Assembly: GCA_936914845.1 (NCBI GenBank)
Contig: CAKZGE010000006.1
Coordinates: 109,297 to 173,296, forward strand
Direction of reading: 5' to 3'
DNA length: 64,000 nucleotides
Source of the DNA: an uncultured Chloracidobacterium sp.
Lineage (GTDB): Bacteria > Acidobacteriota > Blastocatellia > Pyrinomonadales > Pyrinomonadaceae
The position numbers and the translations under genes were made by a program. Below the pieces are notes generated by a model, which saw only the letters and a program-made list of their open reading frames with translations, was not told where the DNA came from and searched no databases. Positions 1 to 9,232 of this stretch are shown here, in pieces (within the stretch, counting starts at the first letter, position 1; the number at the start of each line of letters is the position of its first letter).

Positions 1-1094
1 CGACGTTCCTGAACTCTTTCCGGATTTTTATATGGATTATAGCGATTCGGGCTGCGGATAATGCCCGCCAAAAACGCCGATTCGGGTAAGGTCAGCTGCG
101 AAACATCCTTGCCGAAATACACGTTCGCCGCTTCGCCGACACCATAAATGGAAACGCCTGATTGTTGCCCCAAGTAGATCTGATTGGCGTAGAGCGAAAA
201 GATCTCGTCTTTGCTCAGCCGCGTTTCCAGTATGATCGACATGTAAGCTTCTGTAAGCTTGCGTTCGAGCGTCGGGTCATTGGTCAGCAAAAGGTTTTTT
301 ACAAGCTGCTGCGTTATCGAAGAGCCGCCCTGATTGGAAAGCGGAGAATTGTCCTCTCCTTCATAACGCCGCCAAAGAGCTCGGGCAATGCCGCGAAAAT
401 TGACACCGTAGTGCTCAAAAAAAGCCCGATCTTCGGTAACGGTGATCGCTTTGATCAGATGCGGCGGCAGATCGGCAAAATTTACGGTCTTTCGCCGCCC
501 GTCGCCTTCAGCCGCAATAGTGCTCAATTGGCGGGGTTCAAGAAGTGCCGTCTTTACCTCAGAACCGGCCGAGATATCGGCGATCTTAGCAACACTTTTT
601 GAATCCTTGGCAAAGGTAATTGCCAAATTCGGAAAAGCTTGTCGGCCGTCAAGTGTGCCGGTCACACCGGGTTCTACCGATACCTCCTCGCCCTTGATCT
701 CGTAACGGCTGCGGGAAAGATCGGCTTTCAAATTCTTGTCGATATAACCGGCCGAGCGAAGATATTCGATCAGCTCATCGCGAGAGATCTTCTCGCCGGC
801 GAAAATGGTTTTGGGTGCCGAATATATGCCCGCCGAGGGTGTAAAGACCTCTGATGCAAGCAATCGCCGATCTATCCGGTCCGAAAAATCGAACCAAAAA
901 TACGTCGCCGTCAGAAACCCGGCCAAAACGAACAATAAAGCAAAGGCCAGCGTCCAAATATTGAAGATCCAACCCAGCACACGGCGAAAACGCGAGCGCG
1001 GCGGGCTTTGAAAAGAACTCACCCGGTGAGCCTTTTTCCAACCTTGTGGCGGCATTTTCGAACGATTTGACCTGATCTGTAGCTTTTCACTCAT
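1..1094 (-). CDS. Class A penicillin-binding protein, C-terminal part beyond window
   Basis: Bifunctional peptidoglycan synthase: the visible 364 residues carry the glycosyltransferase (GT51) half that polymerises lipid II at the periplasmic face; the transpeptidase half must lie to the left of the window. A short basic cytoplasmic tail is followed by one membrane anchor at about 41-66, a region at about 80-195 that resembles the UB2H-type linker of PBP1b, and then GT51. Visible GT51 motifs are TEDRAFFEHYG (catalytic Glu about 221), GGSSITQQLVKN, RKLTEAYMSIILE and SKDEIFSLYANQIYLG. The ATG start gives a normal N terminus. It is transcribed divergently from the epimerase-like gene at 1256, sharing a 161-bp intergenic region. 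The family call is secure; whether it is the PBP1a or PBP1b type is less so. Confidence 0.93.
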   Translation of the reverse strand, partial: MSEKLQIRSNRSKMPPQGWKKAHRVSSFQSPPRSRFRRVLGWIFNIWTLAFALLFVLAGFLTATYFWFDFSDRIDRRLLASEVFTPSAGIYSAPKTIFAGEKISRDELIEYLRSAGYIDKNLKADLSRSRYEIKGEEVSVEPGVTGTLDGRQAFPNLAITFAKDSKSVAKIADISAGSEVKTALLEPRQLSTIAAEGDGRRKTVNFADLPPHLIKAITVTEDRAFFEHYGVNFRGIARALWRRYEGEDNSPLSNQGGSSITQQLVKNLLLTNDPTLERKLTEAYMSIILETRLSKDEIFSLYANQIYLGQQSGVSIYGVGEAANVYFGKDVSQLTLPESAFLAGIIRSPNRYNPYKNPERVQER

Positions 1095-1255
1095 TTGAAG
1101 GATCTTGGCGGCAGCACCGGGCGGGTCGGATCGTAAAAAAAGAACTACCCGCTGAAATTTTATAGGTTTAGTGATGCCTGTGTAAAGCTATTAGTTTACG
1201 CGGAAAGGCGGCCGCTTGCATTTACGCTTGCAAATGCCCGAACATATGTTCTGTT

Positions 1256-2113
1256 ATGAAAACACTCGTCACCGGCGGCAGCGGATATCTCGGCACGCAT
1301 TTGACGCGACTGCTCAATGCTGACACAGCTTCGCGGAGAAATGGTTTCGATATGGGCGACCCGGACACGCTCAGCCGTATCGAAGACTATGACGTGGTCG
1401 TTCATCTGGCGGCGATGGTTGATAAAGATCCTTCTCGTGACCGCGAGATATTCGCGGCAAATGTCACAGGGACGATCAATGTTTTGGAGCGTGTAAAGGA
1501 AAATGCCGTTCTCATTTTTGCTTCTACGCGGGAGGTGTACGGGCGTTTTGCTGATAATTTTCAGGTGGTACCCGAAAGCTGTCCGACGCTTTATGCCGGC
1601 CAAAGTCCGCTCGAATGGTCAAAACTCGTCGCCGAACGCTATGTCGAATATTACGCCGCCAAACGGCATTTCCGGTCGTGCATCCTTCGGCTGGGAACGG
1701 TCTATGCACCGCCGACACCCGAAACCGTGCCGAATTTCGTCGGCTATTATGCGGAAATGATAAATTTGGGCGAGCGTTTTGCTCTTCCGGGCTCGGGAAC
1801 GGCGGTTCGCGACCTGCTGCATATAGATGATCTGGCCGAAGCTTGCCGGGCCTTCGTCGATTCGGTCATCCGGCACGGACTTTATAATGTCGGCGGCGGA
1901 GCGGCGAACGCGTCCGATCTTAATGGCTTGATCGCACGAATGGAAAGCGTCTCGGGCCTGCAAGCCGTCCTCGATCGCGAAGCGGGCCTCCCCGAACCGG
2001 TTCCGCACCGATATATATCGGACCTGACACTTATCTCACAAGAGCTTGAATGGCAGCCAAAGGTCGAACTTGACGCCGGATTGCGGACCCTTTTCAGTCC
2101 GCAGCCATATTAA
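1256..2113 (+). CDS. NAD-dependent epimerase/dehydratase-like protein (extended SDR), atypical active site
   Basis: A 285-residue extended short-chain dehydrogenase/reductase of the nucleotide-sugar epimerase type. The Rossmann motif TGGSGYLG lies at residues 7-14, followed by a VHLAAMVDKD segment and STREVYG around residue 90, all typical of the family. The usual active-site YxxxK should fall at SPLEWSKLVAE; there the Lys is kept but the Tyr position is Leu, so the standard proton-relay Tyr appears to be missing. The C-terminal part keeps the VRDLLHIDDLAEA and YNVGGG segments of the sugar-binding half. It leads a run with a heptosyltransferase and GmhB, so a role in LPS or surface-sugar synthesis is likely by context. 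The substrate cannot be named, and it may be a non-canonical or non-catalytic member. Confidence 0.82.
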   Translation: MKTLVTGGSGYLGTHLTRLLNADTASRRNGFDMGDPDTLSRIEDYDVVVHLAAMVDKDPSRDREIFAANVTGTINVLERVKENAVLIFASTREVYGRFADNFQVVPESCPTLYAGQSPLEWSKLVAERYVEYYAAKRHFRSCILRLGTVYAPPTPETVPNFVGYYAEMINLGERFALPGSGTAVRDLLHIDDLAEACRAFVDSVIRHGLYNVGGGAANASDLNGLIARMESVSGLQAVLDREAGLPEPVPHRYISDLTLISQELEWQPKVELDAGLRTLFSPQPY

Positions 2114-2117
2114 AATT

Positions 2118-3194
2118 GTGACAAAAAGCTCAAAAGATGTGATCGGCTCGATCGTCATCCGCGGCACCAATTGGATCGGTGATGCCATGATGACGATACC
2201 GGCAATGCGCGAGATCGGACGCGTTTTCCCCGATGCCGAGATATTCCTGCACACACCGGCATGGGCGGCAGGCATTTTTCACGGCAGTGATCTGATCAAC
2301 GACATAATTCCCTTTCAGCGGGAAAAGAACCGCTATCGCGAGGTGCGTCGTCAGGCAGACATCCTTCGCCGACATCATTTCGACCTGGCGATCATATTTC
2401 CAAATTCCTTCGAATCCGCATTGACGGCGAAACTGGCTGGCATACCGCGTAGGATCGGTTTTAATAAAGACCTGCGCGGACTATTGTTGACCGACCCGGT
2501 CGCCGTTCCTGAATGGAAAGGCCGTCGGCATGAGGTTTTCTACTATTTGGCCCTGGCGGCCGAAGCGGAACGGCGATATGCCGGCACGAATACGATCGCA
2601 TTTGCCGAACCGGACGAAAGTTTAGAGATCGCCGAAGAGCGCAGGCAAGCGGCTCGCGGCCTTCTCGCAGCGGGCGGCGTCGATCTAACCCGCCGGACCA
2701 TTGCTCTCGGCGTTGGTTCCACGAATTCAATGGCCAAACGCTGGGGAGCCGAAAAATATGCCGAGCTCAACGACTATATTCAGGCCGAACTTAATGCTAA
2801 TGTAATATTGACCGGTTCGCCGGACGAGATCGATGTGGCCGAAAAAGTTCGGTCTTTGAGCGAATATCCGCCGCTGATCTTCGCCGGCAAGACCGATATC
2901 GCAATGGCCGCAGCAGTTTTGGCAGTGGTCGATATGCTGGTTTCGAACGACATGGGGACAGCCCATATCGCACCGGCGGTCGGCACACCGACGATCGTTA
3001 TCTTCGGCCCGACAAATGATGCAACGACGCGGCCTTTTTCTGCAAATGCAGTGGTGATCCGCCGCGACGTGGAATGTGCTCCGTGCATGCTGCGCGAATG
3101 CCCGATCGACCATCGCTGTATGACGCGCATCTCGGCCCGCGAGGTTTTCGAAGAGGTTAAGTTGCTTTTGGCCGAAAAAGAGGCCCTACAATAG
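2118..3194 (+). CDS. waaF: ADP-heptose--LPS heptosyltransferase (WaaF/RfaF family)
   Basis: Glycosyltransferase family 9 enzyme that adds heptose from ADP-heptose to the LPS inner core at the cytoplasmic face of the inner membrane. The N terminus has the family segment VIRGTNWIGDAMMTIPA. The C-terminal half has the acceptor/donor motif SNDMGTAHIAPAVGTPTI followed by FGPTN, and a Cys-rich tail (CAPCMLRECPIDHRCM) typical of WaaF. A start codon far upstream at 2046 would overlap the preceding gene by 68 nt; the GTG at 2118, or the one at 2139, places the start where family members begin, and I used 2118. It lies 4 nt after the epimerase-like gene and 13 nt before gmhB, so the three are probably one transcript for LPS core assembly. 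Confidence 0.88.
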   Translation: MTKSSKDVIGSIVIRGTNWIGDAMMTIPAMREIGRVFPDAEIFLHTPAWAAGIFHGSDLINDIIPFQREKNRYREVRRQADILRRHHFDLAIIFPNSFESALTAKLAGIPRRIGFNKDLRGLLLTDPVAVPEWKGRRHEVFYYLALAAEAERRYAGTNTIAFAEPDESLEIAEERRQAARGLLAAGGVDLTRRTIALGVGSTNSMAKRWGAEKYAELNDYIQAELNANVILTGSPDEIDVAEKVRSLSEYPPLIFAGKTDIAMAAAVLAVVDMLVSNDMGTAHIAPAVGTPTIVIFGPTNDATTRPFSANAVVIRRDVECAPCMLRECPIDHRCMTRISAREVFEEVKLLLAEKEALQ

Positions 3195-3207
3195 ATCAGG
3201 ATCAAAG

Positions 3208-3753
3208 ATGAAACGACCCGCAGCATTTATCGACCGAGACGGCACCTTGATCGAAGAGGTCAATTTTCTTTCCCGCATCGAAGACCTGCGGCTCTTTCCC
3301 TTTACCCGGCAGGCATTAGCGGCCCTCAAGGACGCCGGTTTCTATGTGATCGTCGTGACAAATCAATCCGGCATCGGACGCGGCCTCTATTCCGAAGCGG
3401 CAATGGACGCCATCCATGAGGAAATGCAGGTGCGGCTCGGTGATCTGATCGACGCATTCTATTTCTGTCCCCATCTGCCGAATGAAGGCTGTCGATGTCG
3501 AAAACCAAATCTCGGAATGATCGAGGGCGCTTGCGCGGAATATGAGATCGACCTTCAGCGCTCGTGGATGATCGGAGATAAAAGGCTCGATATTGAAACC
3601 GGTCATAATGCCGGTATTTCCACCGCCTTGGTCAAGACCGGTTACGGAGCCGGTCATCTTTCCGAATTGAAGAACTTACCTGATATCGTCGCTGACGACT
3701 TGCTCGATGCGGTCCGCCAACTGCTCGCTCGCAGTGCCGGCGTCGGCGTCTAG
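3208..3753 (+). CDS. gmhB: D-glycero-D-manno-heptose 1,7-bisphosphate 7-phosphatase
   Basis: HAD-superfamily phosphatase of the HisB/GmhB group, removing the 7-phosphate of heptose 1,7-bisphosphate on the way to ADP-heptose, the donor used by the upstream heptosyltransferase. The 181 residues are full length. The nucleophile motif DRDGT is at residues 9-13, motif II is VVTNQSGIGRG, the zinc-binding loop is CPHLPNEGCRCRKP, and motif III is MIGDKRLDIETG. The start is preceded by AGGATCAAAG. The last 78 nt overlap the 3' end of the oppositely transcribed histidine kinase gene, a tail-to-tail overlap. The heptose pathway assignment is supported by the neighbouring gene. Confidence 0.92.
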   Translation: MKRPAAFIDRDGTLIEEVNFLSRIEDLRLFPFTRQALAALKDAGFYVIVVTNQSGIGRGLYSEAAMDAIHEEMQVRLGDLIDAFYFCPHLPNEGCRCRKPNLGMIEGACAEYEIDLQRSWMIGDKRLDIETGHNAGISTALVKTGYGAGHLSELKNLPDIVADDLLDAVRQLLARSAGVGV

Positions 3754-5241
3754 ACGAACGAAGGGCAATTCCACGGTAAATGTCGATCCCATATTTTCGC
3801 CCGCACTGTGCGCCCGCACTTTGCCGGCGTGGATCTCGACCAAATTTCTTACGATCGCCAACCCAAGCCCGAGACCGCCATTTTTTGTCGAAATAGACCG
3901 TTCCTGCCTAAATCTTTCAAACACCAACGGAAGGAATTCGCGGCCGATGCCAATGCCCGTATCGCGGAAATTGATTTCCAGCATATTTTCCCGCTGCTGC
4001 GCCTGCACGGTCACGATCGCCCGTTCCGGGCTAAATTTAACGGCATTGGTCAAAAGGTTCGTGAAGACCTGCTGCAATCTTTCGCGGTCGCCCTCGATAC
4101 GAATATCGTGCAGCGAGGCCGGAAGATCAGATTCGATGGCGATATGCTTGGCGGTTGCGGCCGGCCGAATGCTTTCGATAGCGTCGTTCAATAAAGCGGC
4201 CGGGTCAAGCGGGTGAATATTCAATTCGAGGTTGCCGGAAATGATTCGCGCCACATCAAGCAGGTCTTCGATCAAATGGTTCTGTGTTTCCGCATTTTTG
4301 ATGATCGTGCCCATCGCCTTCGCCGATTGCTCGTTGTCAAGACTGCCGCCCTTCAAAAGGCGGGCCCATCCCAAGATCGAATTGAGCGGCGTCCGCAATT
4401 CGTGCGATACAGTTGCCATGAATTCGTCGCGCAAACGCGTGGCGATCTCCGCCTCAAGCCGAGCTTTCTTTTCGTTCGTCAAAAGCTGCTCCCGCTCGGC
4501 ACCGGCGATCCGCAAATTCTCATTCGCATGTTGCAGTTCTGCGGTACGTTCGGCAATGCTCTTTTCCAATCCGACGTTTACATCCGTTAACGCCGTTTCC
4601 GCCGAACGCCGGCGGCGGATCTCGGAAAGCACCACCAAATTTACTATGCCGAGAGACACAAGCCCGGCAAGGCTGCCGATGATCAAGATCCAGATCGTCC
4701 TATTAAGCCCTTTATCCAAACTCTGTTCTTTTTCCTGCAAAGTACGAAGTTCTTCGGCCTTTAGTTTTTCGATCGATTGCCGTATCCCGTTAAGCATATC
4801 GCTTCCCTTTTTGACCGGCAGTTCGACAATGGCCGTTTCGTAGCCTTCGCTTTTGCGTAAAAGGACCTTTCTTTCGGCCTCCTTAACAAAATCCGCCAGC
4901 ACGCCACTAAGCCTGTCCAATTCTTCCTGTTGTGTCGGGTTATCAGCTGTCGAACGCCTCAGCTGGGCCAGGTTCTGCTGGATCTTCGGCTTCGCCCGAT
5001 TGTATGGCTCAAGGTAGGTGTCATTGCCAAGGATCACGAAACTATTTGTCGCGGTTGATATATCCAGCGTCAGCGTCTGCGTTTCGTCAAGCTTCAGCAA
5101 CACTTCCTGTGTATGTTTTTCCCAATCAATGGCCGATTTGATAGATACGGTACTGCGGTAAAAGATGAACCCGATCGCCGTCAAAAGCAAAAAGACGACA
5201 AACAGGATAAGAGGCAGCTTTCGCTCAAATTTGACCGACAT
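3676..5241 (-). CDS. CHASE3-domain sensor histidine kinase
   Basis: Membrane sensor kinase of 521 residues. A first membrane segment at about 8-30 is followed by an extracytoplasmic region of about 150 residues with CHASE3 features (helical, with TNSFVILGNDTYLEPYN), a second membrane segment at about 182-207, a coiled coil, and the kinase core. The H-box is ATVSHELRTPLNSILGWARL, the N-box NLLTNAVKFSPE, and the G-boxes DTGIGIG and GGLGLGLAIVRNL, so the catalytic residues appear complete. No receiver domain or cognate regulator lies next to it, making it an orphan kinase here. Its stop codon lies inside gmhB on the opposite strand. The ligand is unknown. Confidence 0.9.
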   Translation of the reverse strand: MSVKFERKLPLILFVVFLLLTAIGFIFYRSTVSIKSAIDWEKHTQEVLLKLDETQTLTLDISTATNSFVILGNDTYLEPYNRAKPKIQQNLAQLRRSTADNPTQQEELDRLSGVLADFVKEAERKVLLRKSEGYETAIVELPVKKGSDMLNGIRQSIEKLKAEELRTLQEKEQSLDKGLNRTIWILIIGSLAGLVSLGIVNLVVLSEIRRRRSAETALTDVNVGLEKSIAERTAELQHANENLRIAGAEREQLLTNEKKARLEAEIATRLRDEFMATVSHELRTPLNSILGWARLLKGGSLDNEQSAKAMGTIIKNAETQNHLIEDLLDVARIISGNLELNIHPLDPAALLNDAIESIRPAATAKHIAIESDLPASLHDIRIEGDRERLQQVFTNLLTNAVKFSPERAIVTVQAQQRENMLEINFRDTGIGIGREFLPLVFERFRQERSISTKNGGLGLGLAIVRNLVEIHAGKVRAHSAGENMGSTFTVELPFVRLDADAGTASEQLADRIEQVVSDDIR

Positions 5242-5415
5242 CGTGGCCTAACAGAAAAGGGAGAAATTGCAATTTTAAGCTTCGCCGAGCAAACGGCGCA
5301 GAATTTCGTTTTTGACTAAAAAATGCGGTTTGTTTAATGTAAATTAACGGTTTTCGACTTCGAACCGCATTTATGCCGGATCGACCCGCAAAGTCCTCTG
5401 GCCGTCCGACCGTCT

Positions 5416-7143
5416 ATGTCCAGTTTAGCCCAAAAATCATCTCCCGCCAATTCCGCCACCCAACGCGGCGTGCGCAAGCTGATCCTGGGTCGGCTGATCG
5501 TTATGTCACTGCTGTTTGTGACGGCCTGGATCTGGTACAGCGGCCCCTTTCAACCGTCCGGAGATCATCTAACGAACGGCATCTTTTTGGGCCTTGTCGC
5601 GTCGGCCGCCGTAACGGCTGTCTATTTGCTAATGCTCTCGCTTTTCCGAGATGCCTCATGGCAGATCAAGCTGCAATTCTTTGTCGATGCCCTGCTCGTT
5701 ACGTGGCTCGTTTGGCAAACCGGCGGGCTGACGTCGCCATACATTACGGTTTACATTGTTCTGATCGCCGTTTCGAGCATCTATCTGCGGCCGCGGCCAA
5801 CGCTGCTGATGGCGGTATTGTCGGTCATTTTGTTCTCTACTCTCGGCATTGCGACCGCCACCGGTTGGGTATTTTCCGAAGAAGGCCCGACCGAAATATC
5901 ACGGGCTTTTCAGATAATCAGCTTTCATACAGTTGCATTTCTCGTGGTCGGCTTGCTCGCTTCGCGACTTTCGGAGCGTCGCTCTTCCGGCGAGCAGCTT
6001 GCCGAAACGACCAAAAGTCTCGCCAACCTGCGTGCTTTGCACGAACGCATCATCGAATCGATCCGGTCCGGGTTGATCACCACCGATCTGGAAGGCAACA
6101 TCTTTACCTTCAATAAGGCGGCCCGAGAAATAACCGGTTTTCAAGCTGCTGCCGTCGAAGGAACCGGTGTCTCGCGGCTCATCCCAAATTTTGATTCATC
6201 GATAGAAACGGTCGAGAGCTCGCCGGAGGGTGAGCATGCTCTCCGCTTTGAGGCCGATCTGTTCACACCGCAAGGTTTTGCCGTCCACATCGGCTATAGC
6301 GTTTCGAAACTGCTTTCAGAAACGAATGAGCTGACCGGTTGGATCATCACTTTTCAAGATCTGACAGAGATCCGTTCGATGGAAGAAAGCGTGCGCCGCA
6401 AAGACCGTCTTGCGGCGGTCGGACGCGTCGGGGCCGGTCTCGCCCATGAGATACGCAACCCGCTTGGGGCAATGCGCGGAGCGATCCAGGTGCTGCAATC
6501 GGCGACACCGCCGGAATCGATGCAGGCTGACCTGATGGGCATTATCCTCCGCGAATCGGACCGGCTGAACAGCATCATTACTAATTTTTTGAGCTACGCC
6601 AAGCCAAAGGTCGGCAATTTCAGCGAGGTCGATGTCTGCGAAGCTATTCGAGATACGGCGACTCTGCTTCGCCACAGCCCCGATATAACCGCCGCCCATC
6701 ATATCGAAGAAGTGCTGCCCGCGGCCCCGATCTTCGTTTCCGCCGACACCACCCAGCTAAAACAGATCTTTTGGAATTTGGCACGCAACGCCGTACAGGC
6801 GATGCCGGAAGGCGGAAAGCTTTTTGTGCGGGTCGAACCGCGTACCGCCGGCCGCATTCGCATCATTTTCGAAGATAACGGCAGCGGCATGCCTCCGGAA
6901 CAGGTCGAGCAGCTTTTTGAGCCGTTTGCCAAATCGACCAGCGGCGGCACCGGCCTCGGACTTTCGATCGTTTATCAGATCATCCGCGACCACAATGGAA
7001 CGATAAATGTCCGCAGCATCCAGGGCGAAGGCACCGTAATAACCGTCGAATTGCCGCGGCAGCAGCGGACAGAAACGATAGCGAACCCCGCCGCCGGCGA
7101 ATCAAATCGGCTGTCCGATTTTCTCAATGTAAAGGAAAAATAA
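5416..7143 (+). CDS. pilS: PilS-like sensor histidine kinase
   Basis: Sensor kinase of 575 residues expected to control pilin transcription through the adjacent PilR. About six membrane segments occupy residues 22-182 with almost no periplasmic loop, as in PilS. A PAS domain follows at about 208-310 (GLITTDLEGNIFTFNKAARE), then the H-box GLAHEIRNPLGAMRGAIQVL with the phospho-accepting His at 344, an N-box WNLARNAVQAMPEGG, and the G-boxes DNGSGMPPEQ and GGTGLGLSIVYQI. It is followed 132 nt later by a sigma-54 response regulator and then by pilA, which is the classical pilSRA order and the main reason for the name. PilS of other species is sensed through pilin in the membrane; that is not shown here. 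Confidence 0.88.
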   Translation: MSSLAQKSSPANSATQRGVRKLILGRLIVMSLLFVTAWIWYSGPFQPSGDHLTNGIFLGLVASAAVTAVYLLMLSLFRDASWQIKLQFFVDALLVTWLVWQTGGLTSPYITVYIVLIAVSSIYLRPRPTLLMAVLSVILFSTLGIATATGWVFSEEGPTEISRAFQIISFHTVAFLVVGLLASRLSERRSSGEQLAETTKSLANLRALHERIIESIRSGLITTDLEGNIFTFNKAAREITGFQAAAVEGTGVSRLIPNFDSSIETVESSPEGEHALRFEADLFTPQGFAVHIGYSVSKLLSETNELTGWIITFQDLTEIRSMEESVRRKDRLAAVGRVGAGLAHEIRNPLGAMRGAIQVLQSATPPESMQADLMGIILRESDRLNSIITNFLSYAKPKVGNFSEVDVCEAIRDTATLLRHSPDITAAHHIEEVLPAAPIFVSADTTQLKQIFWNLARNAVQAMPEGGKLFVRVEPRTAGRIRIIFEDNGSGMPPEQVEQLFEPFAKSTSGGTGLGLSIVYQIIRDHNGTINVRSIQGEGTVITVELPRQQRTETIANPAAGESNRLSDFLNVKEK

Positions 7144-7275
7144 GTTGTCTTGGCGGTTGAAATTGCAGCACTTGAACTTTGTCCTTGATATTTCGACCCC
7201 TTTTTTGTGAAAATACTAATTGACACAGGCGATGTCCCCGCCGTCTTTTCAAGCACAATTTAGAGCTTCAAACCG

Positions 7276-8667
7276 ATGTCCAATCTTCTTATCGTTGATG
7301 ACGAACAAAGTTACCGGCAGCTTTTGACCCTCGTTTTTGATGGCGAAGGCCACAATATTCGCACCGCCGCCAATGGCCGCGAGGCCGTCGAAATGCTGCA
7401 CGACGAGCCGGCGGATCTGATCATCTCCGATGTGCGGATGCCGGATATGGACGGCATTGAAATGCTGCGGTCCGTTCGCGAAACGATGCCGGACGTCGGC
7501 GTTGTCTTTATGACGGCCCATGCCTCGGTCGAATCTGCCCGCGAAGCTTTTAAGCTCGGGGCCGATGATTTCATAACCAAGCCCTTCGATGTCGAAGAGC
7601 TAAAGGTCATCGTCCGCAAAACGCTGGAAAAACAGGCGTTGATCGACGAGAACCGAGCCTTCAAGCGCGCCCAGCGTGAACGTGGCAGCATCCGCAATAT
7701 CATCGGCAATTCGACAAAGATGCAGGGCATCTTTCAAATGATAGAGACCGTTGCCGAAGTGCAGTCCACGGTCTTGATAACCGGCGAAAGCGGCACCGGC
7801 AAGGAATTGGTCGCACGGGCCATCCACGATATCAGCCCGCGCGCCGAAAAGCCGTTCATTTCTATAAACTGCGGTGCATTTACCGAAACCTTGCTCGAAA
7901 GCGAACTTTTCGGCTATGTAAAAGGTTCGTTTACCGGTGCCAACACCAATCGCAAGGGACTTTTCGAAGCGGCCAACCGCGGCACGATATTTCTGGATGA
8001 GATCGGCGAAATGTCCCCGGCGATGCAGGTGAAGCTTTTGCGCGTTCTGCAGGAACGCCGTGTCCGGCCCGTCGGAGCTCACGAAGAATTGCCCGTTGAT
8101 GCCCGCGTAATAGCCGCAACCAATCGCGATCTGAAGCAAATGGCGGCCGACGGCACCTTTCGCGAAGATCTCTTTTACCGCATTTCGGTGATACCGATCC
8201 ACCTGCCGCCGCTTCGCGAACGCAGCGAAGATATCTCCGAACTCGTCAACCATTTTATCGAGAAATTTTGTTCGCAGAGCGGGCGTTCGCTGACGATCTC
8301 ACCGAAAGCGATGCAAATGCTGGAAAATTATATGTGGAGCGGCAACGTCCGCGAATTGGAACACACCATTGAACGAGCCGTTGCGCTTGAACGCGGCGAA
8401 GAGATCGCTCCCGAACGCCTGCCGGAACATATCACCAATTACAACCCGGACCGCATCAAAGCCGAATTCGACCTGCCGGAAACGGGCCTGAACCTCGCCG
8501 CCCATCTTGATAATCTTGAAAAGACCTACGTCATCGAAGCCCTTCGTATGACCGCCGGCAGCCAAACAAAAGCCGCCGATCTGCTGCAAATGCAGGTCCG
8601 CTCGCTCCGCCACCTGCTTGATAAACACAGCATCCGCACGCTTTCAGCGCAAATAAGGAGATCCTAG
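7276..8667 (+). CDS. pilR: PilR-like sigma-54-dependent response regulator
   Basis: NtrC-class activator of 463 residues. The receiver domain spans about 1-120 with the phospho-accepting Asp in SDVRMPDMDG (Asp52). The AAA+ sigma-54 interaction domain has Walker A GESGTGKE (170-177), the sigma-54 contact loop GSFTGA (Ser in place of the more common Ala of GAFTGA), Walker B TIFLDEIGEM and the arginine-finger region SGNVRELEHTIERA. A Fis-type helix-turn-helix at the C terminus (TKAADLLQMQVRSLRHLLDK) binds DNA. Its context between pilS and pilA, and the sigma-54 promoter found ahead of pilA, fit pilin activation. The stop codon TAG coincides with the first base of a heptamer repeat array. Confidence 0.9.
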   Translation: MSNLLIVDDEQSYRQLLTLVFDGEGHNIRTAANGREAVEMLHDEPADLIISDVRMPDMDGIEMLRSVRETMPDVGVVFMTAHASVESAREAFKLGADDFITKPFDVEELKVIVRKTLEKQALIDENRAFKRAQRERGSIRNIIGNSTKMQGIFQMIETVAEVQSTVLITGESGTGKELVARAIHDISPRAEKPFISINCGAFTETLLESELFGYVKGSFTGANTNRKGLFEAANRGTIFLDEIGEMSPAMQVKLLRVLQERRVRPVGAHEELPVDARVIAATNRDLKQMAADGTFREDLFYRISVIPIHLPPLRERSEDISELVNHFIEKFCSQSGRSLTISPKAMQMLENYMWSGNVRELEHTIERAVALERGEEIAPERLPEHITNYNPDRIKAEFDLPETGLNLAAHLDNLEKTYVIEALRMTAGSQTKAADLLQMQVRSLRHLLDKHSIRTLSAQIRRS

Positions 8668-8707
8668 TCGTAAGTCGTAAGTCGTAAGTCTTAAGTCTTA
8701 AGTCGTG
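8665..8707. repeat. Left heptamer array (TAAGTCG/TAAGTCT), about 6 copies
   Basis: Six nearly perfect 7-nt units run from the pilR stop codon to just before the four-helix-bundle gene: TAGTCG, then TAAGTCG twice, TAAGTCT twice, TAAGTCG, then TGA. The reverse complement of this pattern reappears at 9233-9266 on the other side of the gene. Confidence 0.85.
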
Positions 8708-8716
8708 AATCTTTGT

Positions 8717-9079
8717 TTATTGACGAAGGTGTTTTGAAAGTGCGTAAAGCATTCGGGCGATTTCCGACATCCGATCATAGATATCCCTAAAAACGTCTTC
8801 TTCGACATATTCGAGATCCAAAGCGATATAGAGATGAGACTGTACTTCAAAGGCTGAAGCATGAGCGATGTTCAGGAAATGGGCAAATTCTTTATCCGAA
8901 TGGCGTCCGAAACCTTCAGCAATATTCGCCATTATGGATGATGATGCCCGTCTGATCTGATCCTTCAGGGTGTAGTCGCGGCTGAATTTTTCTGAGGCCG
9001 AGAGGCTGAAAATTAGTTTGTTCGCTTCTCGTGCCTTTTGCCACGCAAGTATGTCTTCAAACCGTTTAAAAGTTGCCAT
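8717..9079 (-). CDS. Four-helix-bundle protein (S23 / 23S rRNA intervening-sequence family)
   Basis: A 120-residue all-helical protein of the family first seen in intervening sequences of 23S rRNA genes (IVS/S23, TIGR02436-like). Family hallmarks are the N-terminal FEDILAWQKAREAN, the IRRASSSIMANIAEG segment and the ALDLEYV stretch. The biochemical function of the family is not established; the related Avd protein of diversity-generating retroelements binds nucleic acid and reverse transcriptase, but no reverse transcriptase is nearby. It is encoded opposite to pilR and pilA, splits the pilR-pilA pair, and is bracketed by inverted arrays of a heptamer, which suggests it arrived as a small inserted unit. 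No membrane segment or signal peptide is visible. Confidence 0.9.
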   Translation of the reverse strand: MATFKRFEDILAWQKAREANKLIFSLSASEKFSRDYTLKDQIRRASSSIMANIAEGFGRHSDKEFAHFLNIAHASAFEVQSHLYIALDLEYVEEDVFRDIYDRMSEIARMLYALSKHLRQ

Positions 9080-9232
9080 TTTCTAAATATGGCCAAGATG
9101 ACATTATTTGTCATCCGACGAATACCAAAAACTGTTAAAAGCCCCGTCGAATGCAGCCTGTCTTCCTGTCAACCCTGGGACCGCATTCGGTTGCCGAAAT
9201 TTTCCAAGATCTCTAATCTGCTATAAAACAAG

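Noticed and set aside
8665..8707. Heptamer array as a simple-sequence phase-variation tract for PilR
   Set aside because: It begins at the stop codon, so changes in copy number would not alter the PilR frame; the inverse array on the other side argues for element ends.
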